Shown here piece after piece: positions 1-9,450 of a stretch of DNA of 64,000 bases (position 1 is its first letter; the number at the start of each line of letters is the position of its first letter). Made by a program: the position numbers and the translations under genes. The stretch comes from Heliopora coerulea (Eukaryota; Cnidaria; Anthozoa; Scleralcyonacea; Helioporidae). A model generated the notes under the pieces. It was given only the letters and a program-made list of their open reading frames with translations, did not search any database and had not been told where the DNA came from. The DNA lies in contig JASJOG010000624.1 of the NCBI GenBank assembly GCA_030142905.1, forward strand, positions 1-64,000, written 5' to 3'.

Positions 1-705
1 TGCACCCATCCATCTGAGAGCTGTATGAACAGCACGGGGAGTGCCTTTGGGGCCGGTCTGAACTTGTAAATGGAACAATGAGGTCGAAGACGTCCGCACC
101 CACAAGTACGGTTGCTAGTCCTCCATCCACTTTAGGCAGATTAAGGTCAGCGAGATGGGGCCATTTTGTCTTTTCTCGTGCAATGTCAATGTCCACCTGT
201 GGAAGGTTCACGTCTTTCACGATCTACGCCTTTTCCAGGGAATGGCGTTGATTTTGACTCAATCGCGGGCTGATTTCGAAGCTTACGATCTGAAAAGTAA
301 AAACGATCCGCCGTCTAATGACATTTAGGGTAATTTTTCTTTTCAGGGTCATGAAGACCAGTTTTTCGGGCGATGTCAGTTCGGATCAACGAGCAAGTAC
401 TGCCCATGTCCAACATGGCGTATTTGTCGATACTTGCGATCGGCCCGTGCAAGGTCACAAGAAATACTGGCAGCAGAACCTTTGACTGGCATGGCTCGTC
501 AGACGAGAGAGAGTGTTCCCCAGGCTGTGGGTTGCCGTTTACTCTTCTGGCGCCATAGATAAGACCGTGGTGTTTCTTTTGGCATTTGTCAACTCGGCAT
601 TAGGTTGGTGTTGGGCACTTTCGGGAAATATGTCCAGCGTTGAGGCAGCTAAAGCAGAGCTGAGCGTTCTTCGCTGCTTCATCACGTTTGTCAACTGAGA
701 ACATG
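1..705 (-). pseudogene. BEL/Pao retrotransposon gag-protease relic
   Basis: Read on the minus strand, about 705-560 gives a gag zinc-knuckle region with a CFSC-x4-GHISRKC pattern, followed by a second Cys/His cluster ending QKKHH, as in BEL/Pao gag proteins. About 250-1 reads like the DUF1758 aspartic protease of this group, with the phrases WPHLADLNLP and VLVGADVFDL. Stops and shifts break the frame between the two parts. Positions 1-98 closely match 34803-34901, so this is a second copy of the family found at 31.4-34.9 kb. The element runs off the left edge of the window and is cut at about 705 by a Penelope fragment. The family call is firm; the exact join is approximate. Confidence 0.75.
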
Positions 706-1110
706 GCAATGTTGGGTATACCAGAAATTTCGACAAGCGATAACAACGAAAAAAAGATTTGCATCGGTATGACATCGAACAGCTTTAAACAGAGATACAG
801 AAATCATCAGAAATCTTTCATTAACGAGGAGTACAAAAACGAAACGGAACTTTCGAAATTTATTTGGGGACTTAAACTGAAGAAGCGTCGTTTTACTTTA
901 AGTTGGTCTATTTTGAGCCGTGCACCAGCATACCAGGGTGGTGCTTCAAAATGCAAGCTATGCTTAGAAGAGAAGTTACAATTGATAATAGCTGACAAAA
1001 AGACCTTGCTGAACAAAAGAGACGAAATTGTATCAACGTGCCGACACAAGACCAAATTCAAGATTAAACACTTCAGCCGCCCAAGGAAGAAAAACAGCAT
1101 TCCATAGCTA
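705..1110 (+). pseudogene. Penelope-like element, GIY-YIG nuclease end
   Basis: This is the C-terminal end of a Penelope-like retroelement protein. The frame at 688-1107 includes CIGMTSNSFKQRYRNH, the YIG half of the GIY-YIG nuclease, then ELSKFIW, a KCKLCLEEK cysteine pair and LLNKRDEIVSTCRHK, all standard for this family. The reverse transcriptase and the GIY half are absent, so the copy is 5' truncated, as is common for target-primed insertions. The apparent ATG at 688 lies in the neighbouring BEL/Pao relic and is not a real start. A hammerhead ribozyme follows at 1158. Confidence 0.85.
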
Positions 1111-1157
1111 TTACGTCACCCCGTCTATATAAGATCAAATCGGAACCATTATCTAGC

Positions 1158-1203
1158 TGTTGCCTGATGATCGCATAGTAGCGTGAAACTCGGAGTAGCG
1201 ACA
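1158..1203 (+). ncRNA. Hammerhead ribozyme in PLE 3' end
   Basis: The core CTGATGA lies at 1164-1170 and GAAA at 1185-1188. Stem I pairs TGTTGC (1158-1163) with GCGACA (1198-1203), including one G-U. Stem II is a short CGC/GCG helix closed by a U-U mismatch. Stem III is the three-pair ACU/AGU helix with a CGG loop. The U-A cleavage step falls after 1197. PLEs are known to carry hammerhead ribozymes with very short stem III, which often work best as dimers. The stem II closing mismatch could weaken activity. Confidence 0.75.
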
Positions 1204-1455
1204 CAAGACATTTTAAGTTTAGGTTATTTCATACTTCTCTACTTTTTGAAGTATTGAGCACTCTTAATGCCAAAGCCATTCCTTGTTTTGGTTTGATTTA
1301 TATATATCTATATACATACGGTATATACGTGAACGTTTTGGTTTACGAAATACAAAGAGAGCTCATTATCGCACAGATAGACCAACCTGAAAATTCTTTC
1401 TCAAGATAAAACAGGCTGAAGTGACTTTTTGAGGTAAGCGATAAAATTATATATA
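1204..1455. other. AT-rich spacer after the PLE 3' end
   Basis: It may include the last part of the PLE tail. No gene or further repeat was recognised. Confidence 0.4.
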
Positions 1456-1793
1456 CAGTCGAACCTCGATTATCCGGACCTCGATTATTCGGACTTCTCG
1501 ATTATCCGGACTTTTTCTCTGGTCCCAAATTTTTCATGAATATTAATAAGTCATAATGAACATCCATCGAAATTATCATTATTATTATTATTATTTCTTT
1601 TTTTTTACGCAATCTAAGCATTAACAAGTGTATTTTAAACGGGTTTGTTTTCCTTTAGAAGAGCGAGCGTACTAAGCGCTCGCACGTATTGTAGGTGAAG
1701 TGCTTTCAGCTGAATTCTGATTCGATTATCCGGACTCTCGATTATCCGGACTATTTGCCCCAGTCCCGCCCAGTCCGGATAATCGAGATTCGA

Positions 1794-1796
<3 letters not shown>
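1456..1796. mobile_element. Tigger/pogo-type MITE (341 bp)
   Basis: The ends are inverted copies of CAGTCGAACCTCGATTATCC, with TA on each side (1454-1455 and 1797-1798), as expected for the Tc1/mariner superfamily. The motif TCGATTATCCGGAC is repeated two or three times inside each end. There is no coding capacity. The terminal sequence is typical of Tigger/pogo elements. Confidence 0.85.

Positions 1797-1834
<38 letters not shown>
1797..1834. repeat. (TA)n microsatellite
   Basis: About 36 bp of TA repeats join the MITE to the inverted PLE end. PLE insertions in this window repeatedly sit beside TA tracts (also 3690, 3931 and 8545). Confidence 0.9.
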
Positions 1835-1836
<2 letters not shown>

Positions 1837-1964
1837 CACAACACAAGATTTGGTTACTTTATAAGAACTTTTATTCACTACAGATCTGTTTCGTATGACA
1901 AGTCCGAAGATTGCCACACTCATCAGGTGAATGCTGTGTTTGGCGTGTAAACTTGAGATTTGTG
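1835..1964 (-). mobile_element. Inverted copy of PLE terminal region
   Basis: This matches, in reverse complement, the PLE 3' region at about 3460-3600. It lies directly upstream of the truncated PLE reading frame. Penelope elements are known to carry terminal repeats in direct or inverted arrangement, so this is probably part of the same insertion as 1965-3660. Confidence 0.85.
1873..1932 (-). ncRNA. Hammerhead ribozyme, complete core
   Basis: On the minus strand, stem I pairs ATTCAC (1932-1927) with GTGAAT (1878-1873). CTGATGA occupies 1926-1920 and GAAA 1892-1889. Stem II (1919-1893) is a helix of about nine pairs with a loop containing TTCG. Stem III is ACA/UGU with a GATC loop, and the cleavage-site A is at 1879. 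All invariant core bases are present, which makes this the best-formed ribozyme in the window. Confidence 0.85.
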
Positions 1965-3417
1965 GAATAGCAGCACTTCCGTCATTGAATGGTTCAGAAA
2001 CATCAAAGACAAACCAGCGCATTCATTTATAAGTTTTGACGTGGTTGATTTTTATCCCTCAATAACGGAAGACTTGTTAATTAAAGCACTTTCGTTCGCT
2101 TCGGAATATGATCGAATTACCGACAGAGAAAAAAGCATCATCATTCGGGCTAAGAACTCTCTTCTTTTTAACGAAAACAAAGCATGACAGAAAAAAGCCG
2201 AAGGCTCAAATTTCGACGTGACGATGGGCAGCTTTGACGGTGCTGAGACCTGCGAACTTGTCGGCTCCTACCTTCTGTCCCAATTCCCCACTAATATTAA
2301 AAGGAATGTTGGATTATACAGAGATGACGGCCTGGGCGCATTCAGTGCAACCCCCAAAGAAATTGAAAACATCAAGAAAGCAATATGTAAAATATTCAAC
2401 GACCACAAGCTAAATCTTACTATAGATGCGAACAAAAAAAGTGTAAACTTTCTCGATGTTTCATTCGACTTAAGATCCGGATCATATAAACCTTACATAA
2501 AGCCTAACAGCGTTTCTCTTTACGTCCACAGAGACAGCAACCATCCACCTACAATACTCCGACAAATCCCCGAATCCATCAACCGCCGACTTTCGAACAT
2601 ATCTTCCTGCCAACAAACTTTCGATTCCACACGACAACCGTACCAAGAAGCTCTCCTAAAAAGTGGATACGACTACCAGCTTCATTTCGAACCCCAACCT
2701 ACTCGACAAAAACGAACAAAGAAAAGAAACGTCATTTGGTTTAATCCGCCGTACAGTGCCAATGTCGCAACCAACATCGGTCGTAAGTTTCTGAAAGCTA
2801 TCGACGAGTGCTTCCCAAAAGGCCATCCTTTACACAAAATTTGCTATAGAAACACACTGAAGCTTAGTTATAGTTGCATGCCCAACGTAGCCAACATCAT
2901 TTCGTTGCACAACGAATCAGTGCTAAACAAAACCAAAGAAACTGCTGATCACACGCCCCCGGAAAACGAATGCAACTACCGCATAAAAAATGATTGTCCA
3001 CTAAAAGGGAAATGCCAAACCAAAGGGATTGTTTACTAGGCCACCGTAACGAATGAGGACAACAACACGAAAGAGACCTACGTCGGCTTAACAGAAGGAA
3101 CGTTTAAAACACGATATCGGAACCACACCAGCTCATTTCGAAACGAAAAATCCAAAAACGCAACAGAACTTAGCAAACATGTTTGGTTGCTGAAGGAATC
3201 GAACGCGCGCTATTTAATAGAATGGAAAATTATGAAGAAATGTCATCCCTATTCAAACAGGACTAAACGCTGCAACTTATGCATCTACGAAAAATTTCTC
3301 ATCATCTGCCATCCGGAACTGAGTTCCCTCAACAAAAGGAATGAACTCATATCTACTTGCAGGCACGCAAGAAACACTTGCTTTGTAATAGATAATTGTT
3401 ACTGTCTCTACCTGTAA
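1965..3417 (+). pseudogene. Penelope-like element RT + GIY-YIG protein, two nonsense codons
   Basis: This is one reading frame spanning reverse transcriptase and GIY-YIG nuclease. RT motif A reads SFDVVDFYPS near 2035, the motif B region TMGSFDGAE near 2220, and motif C GLYRDDGL near 2310. The nuclease starts with GIVY at about 3025 and continues with YVGLTEGTFK and the terminal NKRNELISTCRH. Two in-frame stops, TGA at 2185 and TAG at 3037, interrupt an otherwise open frame; single changes from TGG and CAG would explain them. The N-terminal half of the RT is missing. The copy is flanked by an inverted terminus upstream and its own 3' end downstream. Confidence 0.9.
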
Positions 3418-3660
3418 TACTAACCAAATACTACACACAAACAACTTGACGTCACAAACTAACCACAGATCTCAAGTTTACACGCCAAACACAGCATTCA
3501 CCAAATGAGTGTGGCAAGCTTCGGACTTGTCATAAGAAACAGATCTGTAGTGAATAAAAGTTCTTATGAAGCACCCAAATCTTGTGTCGTGATTATTCCG
3601 CTCTACCTCGGTATAGAGCACTCTGCACCATATGATTTTGTTATTGATACTTGTTATCAA
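3418..3660 (+). mobile_element. PLE 3' terminal region
   Basis: This is the untranslated 3' end of the PLE at 1965-3417. It contains a hammerhead-derived segment and then unique sequence to the TATC/TA tract. It is the direct partner of the inverted copy at 1835-1964. Confidence 0.75.
3496..3555 (+). ncRNA. Hammerhead ribozyme relic, broken core
   Basis: This is the same fold as the minus-strand ribozyme at 1873-1932. Stem I is kept (ATTCAC at 3496-3501 with GTGAAT at 3550-3555) and so is GAAA, but the core reads CAAATGA instead of CTGATGA. The first stem II pair is also lost. Two invariant bases are changed, so cleavage is not expected. Confidence 0.75.
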
Positions 3661-3663
3661 CAC

Positions 3664-3684
3664 ATATATCTATCTATCTATCTA

Positions 3685-3724
<40 letters not shown>
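3664..3724. repeat. (TATC)n-(TA)n microsatellite
   Basis: TATC units run into about 40 bp of TA at the end of the PLE insertion. Confidence 0.9.
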
Positions 3725-3727
<3 letters not shown>

Positions 3728-3810
3728 CAATGATGAGTACCACGAAGGTTACAGCGTTGGTATGAAAAGATAGAGGGCTCAATACCATTACAGGTAGAGC
3801 GAATTAGTAA

Positions 3811-3927
3811 ATACAAAAGACAAAATTTTGCTGTCGCTACTCTGAGTTTCACGCGCTCAGGCGATGATCGCCTGATGATCGCCTGAGCGCGTGAAACTCA
3901 GAGTAGAGACAATAAAATTTTGTCTTT

Positions 3928-3932
<5 letters not shown>
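3811..3932. repeat. Near-perfect palindrome of PLE ribozyme sequence
   Basis: The left arm 3811-3868 is the reverse complement of 3873-3932 with a few mismatches. Each arm carries the stem II-GAAA-stem III part of a hammerhead (GAAA at 3893-3896 on the plus side). The centre falls at the CTGATGA core (3872-3878), so the upstream stem I strand is missing. It probably arose by joining two PLE termini head to head. Confidence 0.8.

Positions 3933-3969
<37 letters not shown>
3931..3969. repeat. (TA)n then TATG microsatellite
   Basis: A TA tract with two ATGT units separates the palindrome from the inverted PLE terminus. Confidence 0.9.
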
Positions 3970-3977
<8 letters not shown>

Positions 3978-4020
3978 GTAATAATTTATTGTTGCTTATC
4001 TAATATGTTTACAGCTTGTT
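3970..4020 (-). mobile_element. Inverted PLE terminal fragment
   Basis: In reverse complement this matches 8437-8484, the segment just downstream of the ribozyme cleavage site in the 3' end of the same PLE. It abuts the truncated PLE frame that starts at about 4021. Confidence 0.75.
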
Positions 4021-4481
4021 GTGATTGTGAGAAAGGATTGTGACGGGACTTTCGACCTAACCATGGGAAGTTTTGACGGTGCCGAGGTGCGCGAATTAGT
4101 CGGCCTTTATATACTGAGAATCTTGGCACGGAAATTTAAAAGTTTGTCAATTGGGCTCTACTGGGACGACGGTTTAGTCTCATTCTACAACACCAACAGC
4201 TAAACGTCACAGAAAATCCGAAAGGACGTTACGTCAATTTTCAAAGACCTTGGGCTGAACATTACAATACAAGCCAACTTGAAGGAAGTTAACTTCCTGG
4301 ACGTAACATTTAATCTGACGACCGGAATGTTTGGACCATACAGGAAGCCAAACGACACCCCAATCTACATTAGCACCAGCTCCAACCACCCGCAGAACAT
4401 CATCAAACAGCTCCCGAAGAATATTGGAAAACGTATAAGCGACATATCCGCAAACAAGAGTGTTTTCGACAACGCAGCACC
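4015..4481 (+). pseudogene. PLE reverse transcriptase, first half (split by transposon)
   Basis: The frame opens with FDLTMGSFDGAEVRELVG, includes the catalytic GLYWDDGL, and after an in-frame TAA at 4201 continues with EVNFLDVTFNL and ISDISANKSVFDNAAP. It is 5' truncated: motif A is missing. The protein continues in the same sense at 7553, because a 3.07-kb transposon has split the copy at codons for Ala-Pro. Confidence 0.85.
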
Positions 4482-4883
4482 AACAAGGGCAGATAATGTA
4501 ATAAGCCAGTCGGCGCGTTTGTTTACATCGACGGGGCGGACCAATCAAATTGCTCAATTTTACCAACATGTCTGAATTTACTGGGACATCGCTGCGAAAA
4601 ACTATACCTCAGAAAAGGCCTTCCGTGAACGCGAATTTTACATTTTCAAAGAGAAAACGAACTGATTCGGATAGTATTTGAGTTTTTCTTCAAATCTGTT
4701 GTGAGGATATGTAATGCGTTCCTTAACAAGAAAAATATCGGCTTTTGAATCGGGAGTTACGAAATGCTCACGACCGAGTTCATGTTTAACGTTGTCTGTG
4801 TGAAAAAGCCAACATAAATGTATTATTCTGTACGGGTTTTGATACCCTAGAGCTTTCAAGGCTCTCGTTATCTGATAAATATA
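4482..4883 (+). repeat. Left terminal inverted repeat
   Basis: About 402 bp, matching 7153-7552 in reverse complement with scattered substitutions. On the minus strand it holds the same short reading frame as the right repeat, but a CAA-to-TAA change ends it early at 4638. Confidence 0.85.
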
Positions 4884-7152
4884 TCACAAAGAACCTTATA
4901 CAGTAACTAAGGTAGCACTTTTCGTCATTATGGACGTCTAGTTTTCGTTCCATTCATTCCCAGCCACGAACGGCAGGGAAATGTTAAAACTGTTCAGTTT
5001 TTCAAAAAAAATCTTTGAAGTTTGGTGTAACGTTTAAATTCTTAACAAAAGTTGTCATAACCATCCCCTTTATGACCAGTGGTCAAAGGTTTGTGGTCAA
5101 ATGCAACTGGCGAACCATAAAAGGTTCATAGTTTGACTGAGATATCCAAAGCATTTGCGAGTTTCATAAAAGATAATTAGTAGCAAAATCACAGAGTGAT
5201 TCACAGGCATTTTTGCAGTACTAGTTTCATACAATGTATAAAACAGTGCACTTTTATTGAATATTTGACAGCATGTTTTAGTTAAGGAAGCCAAGCAAAA
5301 GCAGAAAGAGGCAAGACATAAATCCTTATTGGTGCATTGAAGTTTACTGTAAAAGAAAAGACTTCGTTTTTCATTATGTAATTTGGGTATTGTTACAAAA
5401 GCTAAAAACTCAAATTCATCCAGAGATGGACCCACATGAATTTGTAAAAAATTGTTTTAAAGCTGGTGCGAAGATAATCAACAAAAACTAGGGTCACAGT
5501 TGTGAAAAACATCATAATATACTCATATACACAAAGACCAGACTGTTTTCATGTAGCAGTATCCAGGACGGTGAAATCCTGGCATCCTTAAGAAATTTGG
5601 GAATTGCAGCAGATCCTCACATTATTAAAGCTACATCAGTATCAGTAGCAGCCACAAAGTCATGTCCCTATCTTGTTGAAGGTTACTTAAGAGGATTGCA
5701 CCTTTTAAACTTAGGAGATCACACTTTGTCTGTTTTCAGTCACTGTCCAAATGCAATAATTACAATCTGTATTGCAAGTATTTGTTACATTGCTGGGTAA
5801 TGTTATGGTGCACCACAGGCATCATTATCATGTGGCCATTCTCGTTGTACTTTCACTTCAATTTGTCTACACAAAACTAGTAATCTAACATTCCAACCTA
5901 TGCTACATTCTAGGGTAGTTTTTGATAAATATCTTGTGGAAAATTTCCACCCCTTTTCACTAGGAAGTGCAAAGGAAACTGATAGAGCTGGTTGGATAAC
6001 TGAGAAAGCCAAGGAGGTAGATGCCTGCTATCATGAACTGCACTAATATTAATGCACATTTGTGCCACTGAAAAATTTGAATTCATTGCAGGAAAAGAAT
6101 TAAAAATTTGAAATTTAAGGCTGCTAAGTTTCTTCAGATTATCTAACAATAATTTTAAAAAGGGCCTGTTGAATTCCTGTTGAACTCATCAAGGTGTAAA
6201 CTTCCCAATCTTTTTGGTAAAGAGATTGTTACAAACAAAGTTCTGTCACTTGGATTTATATCAGTAAAAAACCCTTCAAACCCATAAATATCAAGTGCGT
6301 CAAAATTCAAAAGTGTATCTAATATCGTGACGTCAGTCAACCGGACCTCTCACATTAGAGAGAGCTGGAGTTGAATTTGCCTGCAGTTTCCAGTTATTTG
6401 CTTATTACTCTAATGGATTTGTCTCACTCTTTGACAACGTATTTTCTGGTTGGTACTGGTTTCATGAAGTCTCTGACATCTGCTGTTAATGCGTCCCAGT
6501 AATAGCTTCATTAAAAAAGGCCCTGCTAGTTCACCAGTGGATGTGAGCACGATCAGTACTAAATTTCAAAAACTGTCGCAATTACCTTGAGTAGAGCTAA
6601 AAGTCCATCGCGGCGGATCTTTCGAGGATGCAGACATTCTTTCATCCTGGCATGCAACGTATGGATGTCAGTATTTTCGAATTTGCCATGTCATCCAAGA
6701 ATTTAAGGTTAAACGCCCAGGGAGACCAGTGAAAGACCCCATCTTGAAGTAATACCATTTATGAAAACTGCAATAAAGTGAAGAGTGACAATGATGACAA
6801 TGACGAAGGACGAAGGAAGGTCTGGTGCTGGTGGACGACTTCGATGAATTTGCAGGCGAATGAAGAGTTTCTTGTTTGCTTTCAAGGGTAAGCAATTGTT
6901 GTCGGGTAGATGCACGAAAACAATAAATTCGTCATTCTTCATTTCTATTCGAGTGGCATACTTTGAGCAAACGTTTTCCTAAACTAGGTTTGAGTTTAAT
7001 TTGACTAACACTCCTTTCCTTAACTCAGCTTCGCTCTCGCAGGCCACGGGGATACAGAGAGGCCAAAATTTCCTCCGATATCAGCCAGATACAAACTCTA
7101 GGCGTTCGAACCAGTTTTAGAGCTAAGAAAAGCACCACTTTACGTACTTTCG
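4884..7152. other. Interior of the long-TIR transposon
   Basis: No recognisable transposase. Short open stretches exist at 5597-5800 (+), 6155-6340 (-) and 6709-6942 (-), each under 80 codons and without a motif I know. They may be decayed exons or captured sequence, or chance frames. Confidence 0.4.
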
Positions 7153-7552
7153 TATTTATGAGATGAGGAGAGCCTTGAAAGCTCTAGGACGTCAAAACCC
7201 GTACGGAATGATAAATTTATGTTGGCTTTTTCACACAGACAACGTTAAACATGAACTCGGTCGTGAGTATTTCGTAACTCCCGGTTCGAAAGCCGATATT
7301 TTACTTCTTAAGGAACGCATTACATATCCCGACAACAGATTTGAAGAAAAACTCATATCCTATCCGAATCAGTTCGTGTTCTCTTTGAAAATGCAAAATT
7401 CGCGTTCACGGAAGGCCTTTTCTGAGGTATAGTTTTTCGCAGTAATGTCCCAGTTAATTCAGACATGTTGGTAAAATCGAGCAATTTGATTGGTCTGCCC
7501 CGTCGATGTAAACAAACGCGCTGAATGGCTTATTACATTTTCTGCCCTTGTT
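7153..7552 (-). repeat. Right terminal inverted repeat
   Basis: About 400 bp, the partner of 4482-4883. The outermost part, TCTGCCCTTGTT, abuts the duplicated target site at 7553. Confidence 0.85.
7163..7432 (+). CDS. Short ORF inside the transposon TIR
   Basis: An 89-codon frame runs outward inside the right TIR and is nearly duplicated on the minus strand in the left TIR (4638-4859). Shared phrases include HTDNVKHELGRE and KERITYP. Between the two arms I count more amino-acid-changing than silent differences, so there is no sign that the protein is being conserved. It may be the C-terminal end of a former transposase or a chance frame held in the repeat. Function unknown. Confidence 0.3.
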   Translation: MRRALKALGRQNPYGMINLCWLFHTDNVKHELGREYFVTPGSKADILLLKERITYPDNRFEEKLISYPNQFVFSLKMQNSRSRKAFSEV

Positions 7553-8300
7553 CGCAGCACCCTATTACGACAAAGCACTGAAAGCCAGCGGTCTCAAAGA
7601 ACCAACTAAGTACGACGCCATACCCAACCCAGAACGCAAGAAGAGTACCAAAAGCAGAAAAAAAAACATTGTTTGGTTCAACAACCCTTACAGCATGAAC
7701 GTGCAAACAAACGTCGCCAAGAAATTTCTTCAGCTACTCGACAAACACTTTCCACCCGGCCACAAGTTTCACAAGATTTTTAATAGAAATAACGCCAAGG
7801 TCAGTTACAGTTGCATGCCCAACACGGCAAGCATCGTACGGTCGCACAACCAGAAAGTTCTGAACCCCAACAAAAACGCGAGGAAAGGAAATGCAACTGC
7901 AAAGTAAAGGAGACCTGTCCCCTTCGAAGGAAATTGCCTCACAGAAAGCTTGGTTTACTGTGCCAACGTGACCAATGGTTCCGACAACTACCGCACAAAC
8001 TACATCGGACTTACGGAGAACACATTCAAAGACCGCCTCCACAAGCACAGAAACTCTTTCCGCTACGAAAACAAAATTAACTATACCGAATATTCTAAAC
8101 ACGTCTGGGACTTGCTGAAAAGAGGGATCACTGATGAATCAATTAAATGATCAATTCTTGGGAAGGCCCCTGCCTACCAAAACGGATCGAAAAGATGCAA
8201 GCTTTGTTTGGCTGGAAAGTACCACATCATATTCCAAAAATATAAATTACTTAATAGGGGCAACGAACTGCTCTCGAATTGTTGACACATCAACAATTAC
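7553..8300 (+). pseudogene. PLE second half: RT tail and GIY-YIG
   Basis: This continues the PLE of 4015-4481. It carries KNIVWFNNPYSMNVQTN and VSYSCMPNTASIV (RT tail), then, after a frameshift near 7900, SLVYCANVT...NYIGLTENTFKDR (GIY-YIG) and SKHVWDLLK. Another shift near 8150 leads to APAYQNGSKRCKLCLAGK. The end is decayed. At least two shifts and one upstream stop make it inactive. Confidence 0.85.
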
Positions 8301-8399
8301 CCATTACGCAACTTTAAAGAAGCACAGCCTAATAATTAACACCTCTTGATCTCGCCGCCGGAACTGTATGTAAGCTCAGTTGAATGTTGAGATAATTTA

Positions 8400-8441
8400 G
8401 TCGTCTGATGATTGCAAAAGCATGAAACACGGTGTAACGAC
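8400..8441 (+). ncRNA. Hammerhead ribozyme in PLE 3' end
   Basis: Stem I pairs GTCGT (8400-8404) with ACGAC (8437-8441). CTGATGA is at 8405-8411, stem II is TGC/GCA with an AAAA loop and a U-U closing mismatch, GAAA is at 8424-8427, and stem III is ACA/UGU with a CGG loop. The cleavage-site A is 8436. The minimal stem III matches the form at 1158-1203 although the stems have covaried (GTCGT/ACGAC versus TTGC/GCGA). Confidence 0.75.
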
Positions 8442-8544
8442 AAGCTGTAAACATATTAGATAAGCAACAATAAATTATTACTATAAAGCTCTGCAGCTTT
8501 GCATTGAGTACTCTGCTCACCGGAAAATTACCCATGCTTATTTA
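8442..8544 (+). mobile_element. PLE 3' tail
   Basis: Sequence after the ribozyme to the TA/TG tract. Its first ~48 bp recur inverted at 3970-4020, which ties the two ends to one element family. Confidence 0.65.
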
Positions 8545-8600
8545 TCTACTTTATATATATATATATAGTAGATGTATATACATATGTGTATATACATATG

Positions 8601-8657
<57 letters not shown>

Positions 8658-8720
8658 GTGTGTGTGTACATGTGTATATATACTGTATATATATACACAT
8701 ATATACTGTATATTAAAATA
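8545..8720. repeat. Compound TA/TG microsatellite
   Basis: Alternating blocks of TA, TATG and TG dinucleotides. Reading frames across it (runs of Tyr, Ile, Cys, Val) are artefacts. Confidence 0.95.
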
Positions 8721-9114
8721 ATTATTAATAATTCACTAGGAAATCACAAAGGATTTGGGCTCCTAATTAGTATACTGTAAATCGGATACAGGATACTGAC
8801 AAGAATTATGAACTTTTCCCTTCAATTTTTGTGCTAAAATTTACTACTGCTCGCCTTGTAAATCCCATACAGATCAGCCGCTCATATTATATTTATTACA
8901 TACAATATATTGATAAATGACTAGTTCACGATCCCTAAGTTGAGGGCAAAGACGTATTTCTTTTCTTTTTCTTGTACTCCGTTTCAGAGATGAACGAGTT
9001 AGATGTCAAAAACGTTTCCCTTCCACAGTGCTTATGATTTATGTTCCGTGAGTTAAACAGTTTAAAATTAAGATAGTTTAGTTTTACATTTTTACTTTAA
9101 ATATATTTTCTCAC
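8721..9114. other. Host intron, duplicated at 22.7-22.9 kb
   Basis: From about 8920 this is recognisably similar to 22700-22902 and leads into matching 87-bp exons. Nothing else recognised. Confidence 0.6.
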
Positions 9115-9201
9115 CAAATACACTGCTTTCTTCTTCAGTCGACGGAAGCGTATGGTCAACCTCCTTTAGATCTTGTTCACCTTGGCTTCTACGGCTCAGT
9201 T
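9115..9201 (-). CDS. Host exon, 87 bp, phase 1-1 (type B copy 1)
   Basis: On the minus strand the acceptor is TGCTTTACAG and the donor GTGAG. The exon begins with two bases completing a split codon and ends with one base of the next. Between them are 28 codons rich in Ser, Glu and Asp, including STEEES. The paralogous exon at 22903-22989 has the same length, phase and STEEES motif, which argues strongly for a real exon. The peptide looks unstructured and polar. I do not recognise the protein. Confidence 0.6.
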
Positions 9202-9450
9202 CTGTAAAGCAAAAGAACTATGTCATTGATATATGGTCAACTCTCTTTCTTTCCGACTCAACAGTCATCAAGCTCTCATGTTTCTTAAACATCTAAATGC
9301 TTCAACAGTCATTATATGATTTGCCAGATGGGTAATGGTAAATTAAATCTCGCGAAGTCAGGTGAAATTAACACCAAGAAAGAAACATACGCAATGCGAG
9401 TAAGGGGTTCTTTAACCAGTATTAAAATCCACGAGATATATATTTTAAAT
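9202..9450. other. Host intron, duplicated at 22.99-23.17 kb
   Basis: The similarity to the second locus continues past the acceptor, so intron as well as exon was duplicated. Confidence 0.55.

Larger units (their letters stand above)
4482..7552. mobile_element. Long-TIR DNA transposon with 9-bp target duplication
   Basis: The element interrupts the PLE. The 9-bp CGCAGCACC is present on both sides (4473-4481 and 7553-7561), and removing one copy plus the element restores an uninterrupted PLE frame. The ends read AACAAGGGCAGA inward and are the tips of inverted repeats about 400 bp long. Long inverted repeats and a 9-bp duplication fit the Mutator-like group best; that is an inference, as no transposase was recognised in the 2.27-kb interior. 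Confidence 0.85.

Noticed and set aside
8504..8780. Frames rich in Tyr, Ile, Cys and Val
   Set aside because: They translate the TA/TG microsatellite.
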